Under the pieces are notes generated by a model. The model did not search any database. It was not told the origin of the DNA and was given only the letters and a program-made list of their open reading frames with translations. From JANQMX01 sp965247175 (GTDB taxonomy: Bacteria > Pseudomonadota > Alphaproteobacteria > Kiloniellales > DSM-21159): 64,000 bases of DNA. The DNA lies in the NCBI GenBank assembly GCA_965247175.1, contig OZ252006.1, positions 3,348,001 to 3,412,000 of the forward strand, given 5' to 3'. Positions 18,519 to 26,743 of this stretch are shown here, piece by piece. Position 1 is the first letter of the stretch; each line of letters opens with the position of its first letter. The translations under genes were made by a program, and so were the position numbers.

Positions 18519-19093
18519 CCGAGCAACCCCGAAGTCCCGCCTGCCCCAGCGCCGACCCTGACGCGGAGCTGACCGTGCAGCAGCACGCCGAGAGCTGGGG
18601 AGTCCTGCATCCGGACTTGGAACATCGCTTCCGGCAGCTCGCAGCCGAGGCGCTGAGGGACCGGCCGGAGCGCGGCGAGGTCACGCTCATTCTTGCCGAC
18701 GACGCCTTGCAGCAAGAGCTCAACCGGCAGTACCGCGGCATCGACAAGAGCACCAACGTGCTGGCCTTCGCCGGCCTCGACCAGACGGCCGGGGAGCAAC
18801 CGGGCGCACCGGCCATCCTGGGCGATATCGTGCTGGCCTTCGAGACCTGCGCGCGCGAGGCGGCGGAGCAGGACAAGCGCCTGGAGGACCACGCGCTGCA
18901 TCTGGCGCTGCACGGCCTGTTGCACTTGCTAGGCTACGAGCACGACACGGCGGAAGAGGCCGAAGCGATGGAAGCGGTGGAACGCCGGCTGCTCGCGACG
19001 CTGGGCATCGCCGACCCATACGCCGAGATGGCACAGCCGCCATCCGCCGCTCAGGCTGCGGCGGCCCCCTTGGAAGGTCGTGCCGATGGCTGA
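18515..19093 (+). CDS. ybeY: Endoribonuclease YbeY (rRNA maturation factor)
   Basis: Metal-dependent RNase, 192 aa, needed for 16S rRNA 3' end processing and ribosome quality control. The zinc motif is read in HLALHGLLHLLGYEH (H-x3-H-x5-H arrangement), preceded by TNVLAF and GDIVLAF. The C-terminal 25 residues are alanine/proline-rich and not conserved. It starts on the phoH stop and overlaps corC by 8 bp. Confidence 0.95.
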
Positions 19094-20021
19094 CACCACC
19101 GCCAGCAACGGCACCCGCCGCGGCCTCTTGAGCAAGCTGTTCAAGCGGCGCAACGGCGATCAGCAGCTGCGCGAGCAGATCGAGGAGATCATCGAGGAGA
19201 TCGGCGAGATCGAAGCCGACTCCGGCGGCCCCATCGGGGCGCACGAACGGCTGCTGCTCGGCAACATCCTCAGGCTGCGCAACGTCACCGCCTACGACAT
19301 CATGCTGCCGCGCGCCGACATCGCCGCCATCGAGGTTGAGACGGCGATCGACGAGGTGCTGAACATCATGGCCAAGGAGGGCCACTCGCGGCTGCCGGTC
19401 TATCGCGAGACCTTGGACGACGTGGTCGGCCTGGTGCACATCAAGGACCTCCTGGCGTACCGCCAGCAGCCCGAAGAGTTCGTTCTGGCCGACGTCGTCC
19501 GCCCCTTGCAGGTGGTGGCGCCCTCCATGCGCGCCCTCGACCTGCTGCTCGAGATGCGCCTGAAACGAGCGCACATGGTCCTGGTGGTGGATGAGTACGG
19601 CGGCATCGACGGTCTGATCACCATCGAGGACCTGGTCGAGGAGATCGTCGGCGAGATCGAGGACGAACACGACGTGGTCACCACGCCGTTCCTCAGAATC
19701 GTCGGCGACGGCACCGCCATCGCCGATGCGCGCGTCGACATCGAGGACTTCGAGACCGAAGCCGGCCCGCTGCTCTCGGAAGAGGAGCGGGACGAGGACA
19801 TCGATACTCTGGGCGGGCTGGTCACCTATCTGCTGGACCGCGTGCCGAGCCGCGGCGAGCTGGTCACCCATCCCCATTCCGGGGTCGTCTTCGAGGTGCT
19901 GCAAGCCGACCCGCGGCGGGTCAAGCGCCTGCGCATCCGGAACCTGCCGGTAACGGGAAAGTCCACTGGTGGAGAGTCCGCCCGGGGAGAGTCCGCCGGG
20001 GGAAAGTCCGAGGACGCATGA
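19086..20021 (+). CDS. Hemolysin-family CBS domain protein (CorC/YbeX type)
   Basis: Cytoplasmic protein of 311 aa: a CBS pair (about residues 70-190: DIMLPRADI, GHSRLPVY, LVVDEYGGIDGLITIEDLVEEIVGEI) and a C-terminal CorC_HlyC domain (about 205-285). Relatives influence magnesium/cobalt efflux, and YbeX is linked to ribosome maturation, which fits its position after ybeY. ATG at 19086 was preferred to GTG at 19080. The last 20 residues are a Gly-Glu-Ser/Lys-Ser repeat produced by near-identical 12-15 bp DNA repeats. Confidence 0.9.
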   Translation: MADTTASNGTRRGLLSKLFKRRNGDQQLREQIEEIIEEIGEIEADSGGPIGAHERLLLGNILRLRNVTAYDIMLPRADIAAIEVETAIDEVLNIMAKEGHSRLPVYRETLDDVVGLVHIKDLLAYRQQPEEFVLADVVRPLQVVAPSMRALDLLLEMRLKRAHMVLVVDEYGGIDGLITIEDLVEEIVGEIEDEHDVVTTPFLRIVGDGTAIADARVDIEDFETEAGPLLSEEERDEDIDTLGGLVTYLLDRVPSRGELVTHPHSGVVFEVLQADPRRVKRLRIRNLPVTGKSTGGESARGESAGGKSEDA

Positions 20022-21634
20022 GCGAAGCCGCGAGCCAAGCCGCCGGCGGCACCCTCTCCACCGCCTGGCTGCAGGCTGCCACCTGGCATCGCGCGATGGC
20101 CGGTCGCAGGCGCTATGCCTTGGCCGCGGGGCTCGGCCTCTTAGCGGCGCTGGCCCTGCCGCCGCTGCACGTCCTGCCCATCCTGCTGATCGTCTTCCCG
20201 GCCTTCGTCTGGCTGCTCGACGGCGCCACCAGCCTACGCCAAGCCTTCCTGATCGCCTGGTCCTTCGCCATCGGCTATTTCGTCGCCGGGCTCTATTGGG
20301 TCGGCATCGCCATGACCGTCGACCTCGCCCGTTTCGGCTGGTTCATCCCCTTTTCCACCCTCGGCCTCTCCATCGGCCTCGGCCTCTTCCCGGCGCTGAC
20401 CATCGCCGCTGCCTGGCGCCTGGGTTGGCACGGGCCGGGGCGCATTCCCTTGCTCGCCGCCGCCTGGGTTCTGGCCGAGTTGCTGCGCGGCTTTGTGCTG
20501 ACCGGCTTTCCCTGGAATCTGCTCGGCACCGTCTGGACCTTCCATCCCCTGCCGCAGCAGCTCGCCGCGGTGACTGGTGTCTGGGGCCTGAGCGTGGTGA
20601 CCATCCTGGCCGCGGCGGCGCCGGCCCTGTTGGCGGATGGCCAAAGCAAGACCACCGGCCAACGCCGCGGCAGCCTCTGGGTGATTGCTCCTGCCTATGC
20701 CCTGCTGGCCTTGATGCTGGCCTTCGGCGCCCTGCGCCTGATGACCGCGCCTGCCGCGACTCTCGACGGCGAGGGTCCGCGCCTGCGGCTGGTGCAACCG
20801 AGCATCCCCCAAGCCGAGAAGTGGGTTGGTTCTCTGCGTCCCGTCCATGTGGAACGCCAGATTGCGCTCTCCCAGCGGCCGGGCTTCGCGGACATCGATC
20901 TGGTGATCTGGCCGGAGACCTCCGTGCCCTACTATCTGAACCGGGAGCCTGCCGTACGCCAGCGCCTCGGGGAGGCGGCACCGCCGGACGGGTTTCTCCT
21001 CACGGGTAGCGTCGAGTTGGTGCGCACGGCGGACAGCACCGATGTCTACAACGCGCTCTTCGCCCTCGATCCCGTGGGCAACATCGTCGCCAGCTACCGT
21101 AAGTTCCACCTGGTGCCCTTCGGCGAGTACGTACCCTTTCGCGACCTGCTGCCCATGGACAAGATCACCGCCGGCAAGCAGGACTTCACCCCCGGCCCGG
21201 GCCTGACCTCCTCCCTGACCATTGGCACGCTGCCGGCCGCCTCGGCGCTGATCTGCTACGAGATCATCTTCTCCGGCCGGGTCACGGCGGCGGGCGAGCC
21301 GCGCCCCGGCTGGCTGCTCAACCTGACCAACGACGCCTGGTTCGGCCATTCCAGCGGCCCCTACCAGCACTTCGCCAGCGCCAAGCTGCGCAGCATCGAG
21401 GAAGGGCTGCCGCTGGTGCGCGCGGCAAACAACGGCATCTCCGCCGTGGTCGACGGCTACGGACGCGTGCTCGGCCGGCTCGAGCTCGATGAGGTGGACA
21501 TACTGGACGCGAACCTCCCGCCGAGCCTCACGCCGACGCCGTACGCCGTCATCGGCCGTTGGACGGTCGCGATCCTGCTGATCCTCCTGGCGCTCTGGTA
21601 CTGGCTCTTGGGGTCAAAACCGGAACGTTCATGA
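20018..21634 (+). CDS. lnt: Apolipoprotein N-acyltransferase
   Basis: Inner-membrane enzyme of 538 aa that adds the third acyl chain to bacterial lipoproteins. About six to eight N-terminal helices are followed by a periplasmic nitrilase-like domain and a final C-terminal helix. The catalytic triad is visible: E300 in VIWPETSVPY, K362 in YRKFHLVPFGE, and C413 in LICYEIIF. NDAWFG is also conserved. It starts on the corC stop codon (ATGA). The operon begun by miaB ends here. Confidence 0.96.
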   Translation: MSEAASQAAGGTLSTAWLQAATWHRAMAGRRRYALAAGLGLLAALALPPLHVLPILLIVFPAFVWLLDGATSLRQAFLIAWSFAIGYFVAGLYWVGIAMTVDLARFGWFIPFSTLGLSIGLGLFPALTIAAAWRLGWHGPGRIPLLAAAWVLAELLRGFVLTGFPWNLLGTVWTFHPLPQQLAAVTGVWGLSVVTILAAAAPALLADGQSKTTGQRRGSLWVIAPAYALLALMLAFGALRLMTAPAATLDGEGPRLRLVQPSIPQAEKWVGSLRPVHVERQIALSQRPGFADIDLVIWPETSVPYYLNREPAVRQRLGEAAPPDGFLLTGSVELVRTADSTDVYNALFALDPVGNIVASYRKFHLVPFGEYVPFRDLLPMDKITAGKQDFTPGPGLTSSLTIGTLPAASALICYEIIFSGRVTAAGEPRPGWLLNLTNDAWFGHSSGPYQHFASAKLRSIEEGLPLVRAANNGISAVVDGYGRVLGRLELDEVDILDANLPPSLTPTPYAVIGRWTVAILLILLALWYWLLGSKPERS

Positions 21635-21702
21635 GGAAAAGCGAACGGCAGAGTCAGGTATGCAAGGCATGCGGGTCTGATATCGCAACCAATGACCGTT
21701 CA

Positions 21703-21717
21703 AATTAGCGGCTAATT
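21703..21717. promoter_or_regulatory. Palindromic operator candidate upstream of the HTH regulator
   Basis: AATTAGCGGCTAATT, arms of 7 bp around a central G, extendable to 10-bp arms with one mismatch. It lies 95 bp before the regulator start in an A/T-rich 177-bp gap. Confidence 0.5.
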
Positions 21718-21811
21718 CGACTTTCTTCTTGTAGGGACACTTTGCAGCCTCCTACGATTGCGCCGGCTTCATCCGAAAGTACAACAAGCGAACAAACGGA
21801 ACGGTAGTGCA

Positions 21812-22261
21812 ATGGCGCGCAAGGTAGCGGGACAAAGGGGCAGTGGCGTCCCCAATCCGGTAGACGTACATGTGGGCGCACGCATGCGCCAAAGACGCAC
21901 ACTCCTCGGGATGAGCCAGGAAAAACTGGCGGAAACCTTGGGCATTACCTTTCAGCAGGTCCAGAAGTACGAGCGCGGCGTCAACCGCATCAGCGCCAGT
22001 CGCCTCTATGACCTCTGCAGCATCCTGGGCTGCGATGCCAATTACTTCTTCGAAGACATGGCGAACGAAGTGGCCGCCCGCTCGCCAAAGGGTTTGCGCG
22101 GGCTCTCCGAAGCGCAGGCCGCCTTCGAGGTGGAAAGAGACCCCATGGCGCGGCGCGAGACGCTCGAGCTAGTGCGCGCCTACTATCAGATCGGCCAGCA
22201 GCCGGTCCGCCGCCGCATCGCCGAGCTGGTGAAAAGCATCGCCGGCGACGAGCGCGAGTGA
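21812..22261 (+). CDS. XRE/Cro-C1 family HTH regulator
   Basis: DNA-binding protein of 149 aa. The helix-turn-helix is at about residues 30-60 (MRQRRTLLGMSQEKLAETLGITFQQVQKYERGVNRI), followed by SRLYDLCSILGCDANYFFED. The FQQVQKYERG recognition helix matches a widespread alphaproteobacterial group found near metK. The C-terminal half (RRETLELVRAYYQI) is probably a dimerisation helix. ATG at 21812 is used, since the upstream extension is unlike the family. A perfect palindrome lies in its promoter region, suggesting autoregulation. Target genes are unknown. Confidence 0.9.
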   Translation: MARKVAGQRGSGVPNPVDVHVGARMRQRRTLLGMSQEKLAETLGITFQQVQKYERGVNRISASRLYDLCSILGCDANYFFEDMANEVAARSPKGLRGLSEAQAAFEVERDPMARRETLELVRAYYQIGQQPVRRRIAELVKSIAGDERE

Positions 22262-22303
22262 CGGCCCGCGGCGGCCACTACTCGGTTGCCATGCTTAGCC
22301 CTT

Positions 22304-22384
22304 CCGTAATCGCTTGAACCTTACGGTTCGCCTCGTCACATTACCGCCCGTTTCACACAGGCGGGACGAAAAGCGCGTGAGGCG
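22304..22384 (+). promoter_or_regulatory. Structured leader of metK (two consecutive hairpins)
   Basis: First hairpin: CCGTAA (22304-22309) with TTACGG (22321-22326). Second: CGCCTC (22329-22334) with GAGGCG (22379-22384) enclosing CCGCC (22344-22348) with GGCGG (22360-22364). The structure ends 39 bp before the metK start. It does not match the SAM-II or SAM/SAH riboswitch consensus as I know them. Confidence 0.4.
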
Positions 22385-22423
22385 CCGTCCGGCCGGTCTC
22401 GCGACATCAGAAGGAATTCAGAC

Positions 22424-23593
22424 GTGCGCCGCGGCAGCTATCTCTTCACCAGCGAATCCGTTTCCGAGGGCCATCCGGACAAGGTCTGCGACCGCGTATC
22501 GGATGCCATCCTCGACGCCTTCCTGACCCAGCAGTCGGACTCGCGCGTCGCCGTCGAGACCCTGGCAACGACCAATCGGATCGTGCTGGCCGGCGAGGTG
22601 CGCGGACCCCAGTCCATCACCAAGGAGCTGATGGAGGAGGTCGCCCGCGCGGCCGTCAAGGACATCGGCTATGAGCAGGACGGCTTCCATTGGCGCGACA
22701 TGGCGGTGGAGAACCACGTGCACGAACAGTCGGCGGACATTGCCGTCGGTGTCGATGCCAAGGGCAACAAGGACGAAGGCGCCGGCGACCAGGGCATCAT
22801 GTTCGGCTACGCCTGCAACGAGACCGACGTCCACATGCCGGCGCCGATCTATCTCGCCCACGCCATCCTGAAATCCCTTGCCGAGGCGCGCCACTCCGGT
22901 GCCGAGCCGCACCTGGGCCCAGACGCCAAGAGCCAGGTGACCCTGGAGTACCAGGACAGCAAGCCGGTGCGCGCCACCTCGATCGTGGTCTCGACCCAGC
23001 ATGACGGCGCGATCGACCAGGACGAGGTGCGGGAAATCGTTCGCCCCCACGTGGCCAACGTGCTGCCCGAGGGCTGGATGTGCCCGGAAGAGAATTTCTA
23101 CGTCAATCCGACTGGCCGCTTCGTCACCGGCGGCCCCGACGGCGACGCCGGCCTGACCGGCCGTAAGATCATCGTCGACACCTATGGCGGGGCAGCCCCC
23201 CACGGCGGCGGCGCCTTCTCCGGCAAGGACCCGACCAAGGTCGACCGCTCGGCCGCCTATGCCGCCCGCTACCTGGCCAAGAACGTGGTCGGCGCCGGCC
23301 TGGCCGACCGCTGCATCATTCAGCTGTCCTACGCCATCGGCGTCGCCAAGCCGCTCAGCGTCTACGTCGACACCCAGGGCACGGGTCAGGTCGACGAGGA
23401 CAAGCTCTCCAACGCCTTGCAACAGATCATGGATCTCTCGCCGCGCGGCATCCGCGAGCATCTCGGACTGAACAAGCCGATCTATGCCCGCACCGCCGCC
23501 TACGGCCACTTCGGCCGCCAGCCGGACAGCGACGGCGGCTTCTCCTGGGAGCGGCTCGACCTGGTCGACTCCCTCAAGTCCGCTCTGTCCTAG
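22424..23593 (+). CDS. metK: S-adenosylmethionine synthetase
   Basis: Cytoplasmic enzyme of 389 aa joining methionine and ATP to form SAM. The signature hexapeptide region reads GAGDQGIMFGYA, the P-loop-like motif is GGGAFSGKDPTKVDRSAAY, and the N-terminus is FTSESVSEGHPDKVCD. It begins with GTG. It is followed at 19 bp by trmB, a SAM-dependent tRNA methyltransferase. The 162-bp upstream region contains a structured leader. Confidence 0.97.
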   Translation: MRRGSYLFTSESVSEGHPDKVCDRVSDAILDAFLTQQSDSRVAVETLATTNRIVLAGEVRGPQSITKELMEEVARAAVKDIGYEQDGFHWRDMAVENHVHEQSADIAVGVDAKGNKDEGAGDQGIMFGYACNETDVHMPAPIYLAHAILKSLAEARHSGAEPHLGPDAKSQVTLEYQDSKPVRATSIVVSTQHDGAIDQDEVREIVRPHVANVLPEGWMCPEENFYVNPTGRFVTGGPDGDAGLTGRKIIVDTYGGAAPHGGGAFSGKDPTKVDRSAAYAARYLAKNVVGAGLADRCIIQLSYAIGVAKPLSVYVDTQGTGQVDEDKLSNALQQIMDLSPRGIREHLGLNKPIYARTAAYGHFGRQPDSDGGFSWERLDLVDSLKSALS

Positions 23594-23612
23594 GAGCCAC
23601 CACTTCCTCGTC

Positions 23613-24332
23613 ATGCCGAGCGCTGACGAAGGCGACAGGCCCCCTCCGCGAACCTTCGGACGCCGCCGCGGCCGCCCCTTGCGGGCGGGCCGCGACCGTC
23701 TGGTCGAAGAGCGCCTGCCCGAACTGGCCATCGATCTCAGCGGCGAAGAGCCGCTCGACCCGATGGGGCTGTTCGCGGCGCCGCGCGAGGCGATCTGGCT
23801 GGAGATCGGCTTCGGCGGCGGCGAGCATCTGGCCTGGCAGGCTGAGCAAAACCCCAAGGTCGGCATTCTGGGCGCCGAGGTTTTCGTCAACGGGGTCGCC
23901 TCTCTGTTGCGCTACATCGAGGAGCGGCAGCTCGACAACGTGCGCATTCATGCCGAAGACGCGCGGGCGCTGCTCGAGCGCCTGCCGCCGGGCTCGATCG
24001 CCCGCATCTTTCTGCTGTTTCCCGACCCCTGGCCGAAAGCGCGCCACAGCGGCCGGCGCTTCATCCAGCAAGCGACCCTGGACCGTCTCGCGGCCCTGCT
24101 GCAGCCCGGCGGGGAGCTGCGTGTCGCCAGCGATGACCCGGGCTATGTCGCCTGGACGCTGGCGCATGTGATGCGCCATCCCGCCTTCTGCTGGACGGCG
24201 CGGCGGCCGCAGGACTGGCGGCAACGGCCGGACGACTGGCCTGAGACGCGCTACGAAGCCAAGGCGCGCCAGGCCGGCCGGAACCCGGCCTTCCTATCAT
24301 TCCGCCGCCGGCCCAACCTAACCCTCTCTTGA
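23613..24332 (+). CDS. trmB: tRNA (guanine-N7-)-methyltransferase TrmB
   Basis: SAM-dependent methyltransferase, 239 aa, forming m7G46 in tRNA. Class I motif IWLEIGFGGGEHLAWQA (SAM loop), GAEVFVNGVASLL, and the diagnostic IFLLFPDPWPKARH followed by RRFIQQATLDRLA. The N-terminal 45 residues are arginine-rich, useful for tRNA binding. ATG at 23613 was chosen; the longer frame is a shadow of metK. Expressed with metK. Confidence 0.95.
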   Translation: MPSADEGDRPPPRTFGRRRGRPLRAGRDRLVEERLPELAIDLSGEEPLDPMGLFAAPREAIWLEIGFGGGEHLAWQAEQNPKVGILGAEVFVNGVASLLRYIEERQLDNVRIHAEDARALLERLPPGSIARIFLLFPDPWPKARHSGRRFIQQATLDRLAALLQPGGELRVASDDPGYVAWTLAHVMRHPAFCWTARRPQDWRQRPDDWPETRYEAKARQAGRNPAFLSFRRRPNLTLS

Positions 24333-24376
24333 GGGGGGTGCAGGCTGGTGCCGGGAGCCAGAAAGAACATCGGCAC

Positions 24377-24406
24377 TTGAAAAGTCCCCCTCTCCGGGAT
24401 TATTTA
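24377..24406 (+). promoter_or_regulatory. Putative promoter of the rimP-nusA-infB operon
   Basis: TTGAAA at 24377-24382 and TATTTA at 24401-24406 (18-nt spacer; TTATTT would give 17). It lies between trmB and rimP and would place the start near 24413, upstream of the terminator-like hairpin. Confidence 0.4.
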
Positions 24407-24459
24407 TCGCTTGCCATAGCGGAACGTCGCCTTATGGGGGCGCTACCGCAGATTAAGAT

Positions 24460-24483
24460 GGTGGGCTCGGGCCCGCCATTTTT
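24460..24483 (+). terminator. Terminator-like hairpin just upstream of rimP
   Basis: GGTGGGC (24460-24466) pairs with GCCCGCC (24471-24477) with one G-U pair and loop TCGG, followed by ATTTTT. It ends the metK-trmB transcript and/or attenuates rimP, whose start is 37 bp further on. Confidence 0.65.
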
Positions 24484-24519
24484 CGTTAGAGATAGCGTTA
24501 CGGAAGAGGATCACGGCGC

Positions 24520-25110
24520 TTGGTGCGCGAGCAACCCGAGGCGATCGGCATGGCCGGAACGGCTCCGGCAACTGGCGAGCTGTCCCACACCAGCGAGGGA
24601 CTGGCCGCTGTTGTCGAGCAGCTCATTCGGCCCAGCCTGCAGGACATGGGCTTCGAGATCGTCCGCATTCTGCTGATGAGCGGCGGTCAGCGGCAGAAGC
24701 TGCAGATCATGGCCGAGCGCGCCGACGGCAGCTTGAGCATCGACGACTGCGCCGAAATCAGCCGCACGGTCTCCGCCCTGATGGAGGTCGAGGATCCCAT
24801 CGCCGGTGCCTATGACCTGGAGGTCTCTTCCCCCGGCATCGACCGGCCGCTGACCCGGCTCAAGGACTTCGAGCGCTACAGCGGTTTCGAGGCCCGGGTC
24901 GAGCTGCGGCTCGGTCAGGACGGCCAGCGCCGCTTTCGCGGACGGCTGCAGGGTTTGGACGGGACCGACATTCTGCTGCGCGACGGCGAGGGCCAGGACT
25001 GGCGCCTGCCTTTCGCCGATCTGGCCCGCGCCAAGCTCATCTTGACCGACGATCTTTTGGAGAGCCACGCCGCGGCGGCAAGCGCGGATGCGCCCGCCGG
25101 CGAGGCTTAG
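24520..25110 (+). CDS. rimP: Ribosome maturation factor RimP
   Basis: 30S assembly factor, 196 aa. The N-terminal alpha/beta domain includes LIRPSLQDMGFEIVRILL and the AYDLEVSSPGIDRPLTRLKDFERYSG block that is diagnostic. The C-terminal SH3-like domain includes FRGRLQG and LPFADLARAKLILTDDLL. Start TTG at 24520 or GTG at 24523, both after GGAAGAGGA; ATG at 24550 is less likely. First gene of the rimP-nusA-ylxR-infB-rbfA-truB-rpsO-pnp series, all on the same strand and closely spaced. Confidence 0.94.
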   Translation: MVREQPEAIGMAGTAPATGELSHTSEGLAAVVEQLIRPSLQDMGFEIVRILLMSGGQRQKLQIMAERADGSLSIDDCAEISRTVSALMEVEDPIAGAYDLEVSSPGIDRPLTRLKDFERYSGFEARVELRLGQDGQRRFRGRLQGLDGTDILLRDGEGQDWRLPFADLARAKLILTDDLLESHAAAASADAPAGEA

Positions 25111-25138
25111 GTGAACACGCAAAGAAGCGACTGGAACC

Positions 25139-26743
25139 ATGGAAACGAGCACGCTCTTTAGGACAGAACTGCTGCAGGTGGCCGACGCCGTCGCCCGCGA
25201 GAAAAGCATCGAGGCCGCCGAGGTCATCGAAGCCATGGAGATGGCCATTCAGCGCGCCGGCCGCGCCAAGTACGGCCAGGAGCACGACATTCGCGCCACC
25301 ATCGACCGCAAGACGGGCGAGATCACCCTGCGCCGCGTGCTGACCGTCGCCGACCCGGTGGAAGACGAGTTCACCGAGATCAGCCCGACGGACGCCAAAG
25401 TGCAGAAGCCGGACGCGGTGATCGGCGACGAGTTGATCGAGCCGCTGCCGCCCATCGACATGGGACGCATCGCCGCCCAGTCGGCCAAGCAGGTCATCGT
25501 CCAGAAGGTGCGGGAAGCCGAGCGGAGCCGGCAGTACGACGAGTACAAGGACCGCATCGGCGAGATCGTCAACGGCATCGTCAAGCGGGTCGAGTTCGGC
25601 AACGTCACCGTCGACCTGGGCCGCGCCGAAGCGGTGCTGCGCCGCGACGAGTGCCTGCCGCGCGAAGCGCTGCGCAACGGCGACCGGGTGCGCGCCTACA
25701 TCTACGACGTCCGCTCGGAGACGCGGGGGCCGCAGATCTTTCTCTCGCGCACTCACCCGCAGTTCATGGCCAAGCTCTTCGCCCAAGAGGTGCCGGAGAT
25801 CTATGACGGCGTCATCGAGATCAAGGCCGTCGCCCGCGACCCGGGTTCGCGCGCCAAGATCGCCGTAGTCAGCCATGACAGCAGCATCGACCCCGTCGGC
25901 GCCTGCGTCGGCATGCGCGGCAGCCGCGTGCAGGCCGTGGTCTCGGAGCTGCAGGGCGAGAAGATCGACATCATTCCCTGGTCGTCCGAGCCGGTGACCT
26001 TCGTGGTCAACGCCCTGGCCCCGGCCGAGGTCAGCAAGGTGGTGCTGGACGAAGAGCAGGGCCGCATCGAGGTCGTGGTGCCCGACGATCAGCTTTCGCT
26101 GGCCATCGGCCGGCGCGGCCAGAACGTGCGCCTCGCCTCCAACCTGACCGGCTGGCAGATCGACATCGTCACCGAGGACGAAGCCTCCCGCCGCCGGCAG
26201 GAAGAGTTCCAGAACCGCTCGCAGATGTTCATCGAGGCTCTTGATGTCGACGACGTCATTGCTCACCTCTTGGTTGCCGAGGGGTTCACCTCGATCGAGC
26301 AGGTCGCCTACGTTCCGGTGGAAGACCTGGTGGAGATCGAGGGCTTCGACGAGGACATCGCCGAAGAGCTGCGGGCGCGAGCGCGCAACTTCCTCACGGA
26401 ACAGGACCGTGTGTTTGACGAGAAGCGGCGCGAAGCCGGCGTGAGCGACGAGGTCGCCGCGCTCTCCGGCCTGACGCCGGCCATGCTGGTGGCCTTGGGC
26501 GAGCAGGGCATCAAGACCCTCGACGACCTGGGCGACCTGGCCAGTGACGAGCTGATCGAAATGCTGGGAGAGCTGGCGCCCTCCGAGGACGAGATCAACG
26601 AGATCATCATGGCGGCACGGGCCCATTGGTTCGACGACGAGCCCGAGCCGGCCGCTGAGGCCACCGAGGCGACCGAAGCCGCCGAAGCCGAAGGCACCGC
26701 CGAGCAGGCGGACACGGAAACGGAGACCCCGAACGCCGGATGA
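25139..26743 (+). CDS. nusA: Transcription termination/antitermination factor NusA
   Basis: RNA polymerase-binding factor of 534 aa: N-terminal polymerase-binding domain (about 1-125), S1 domain (about 135-200), two KH domains (about 230-345; VGACVGMRGSRVQ and LAIGRRGQNVRLAS), then two C-terminal acidic repeats (about 365-500; EGFTSIEQVAYVP and LGEQGIKTLDDLGDLA). The C-terminal tail is rich in glutamate, alanine and threonine. Its stop overlaps the start of the next gene (ATGA). Confidence 0.97.
   Translation: METSTLFRTELLQVADAVAREKSIEAAEVIEAMEMAIQRAGRAKYGQEHDIRATIDRKTGEITLRRVLTVADPVEDEFTEISPTDAKVQKPDAVIGDELIEPLPPIDMGRIAAQSAKQVIVQKVREAERSRQYDEYKDRIGEIVNGIVKRVEFGNVTVDLGRAEAVLRRDECLPREALRNGDRVRAYIYDVRSETRGPQIFLSRTHPQFMAKLFAQEVPEIYDGVIEIKAVARDPGSRAKIAVVSHDSSIDPVGACVGMRGSRVQAVVSELQGEKIDIIPWSSEPVTFVVNALAPAEVSKVVLDEEQGRIEVVVPDDQLSLAIGRRGQNVRLASNLTGWQIDIVTEDEASRRRQEEFQNRSQMFIEALDVDDVIAHLLVAEGFTSIEQVAYVPVEDLVEIEGFDEDIAEELRARARNFLTEQDRVFDEKRREAGVSDEVAALSGLTPAMLVALGEQGIKTLDDLGDLASDELIEMLGELAPSEDEINEIIMAARAHWFDDEPEPAAEATEATEAAEAEGTAEQADTETETPNAG

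Noticed and set aside
22329..22384. SAM-II or SAM/SAH riboswitch before metK
   Set aside because: Only a short AAGCGCGTGA stretch recalls SAM-II; the pseudoknot pairing and the rest of the consensus are not found.
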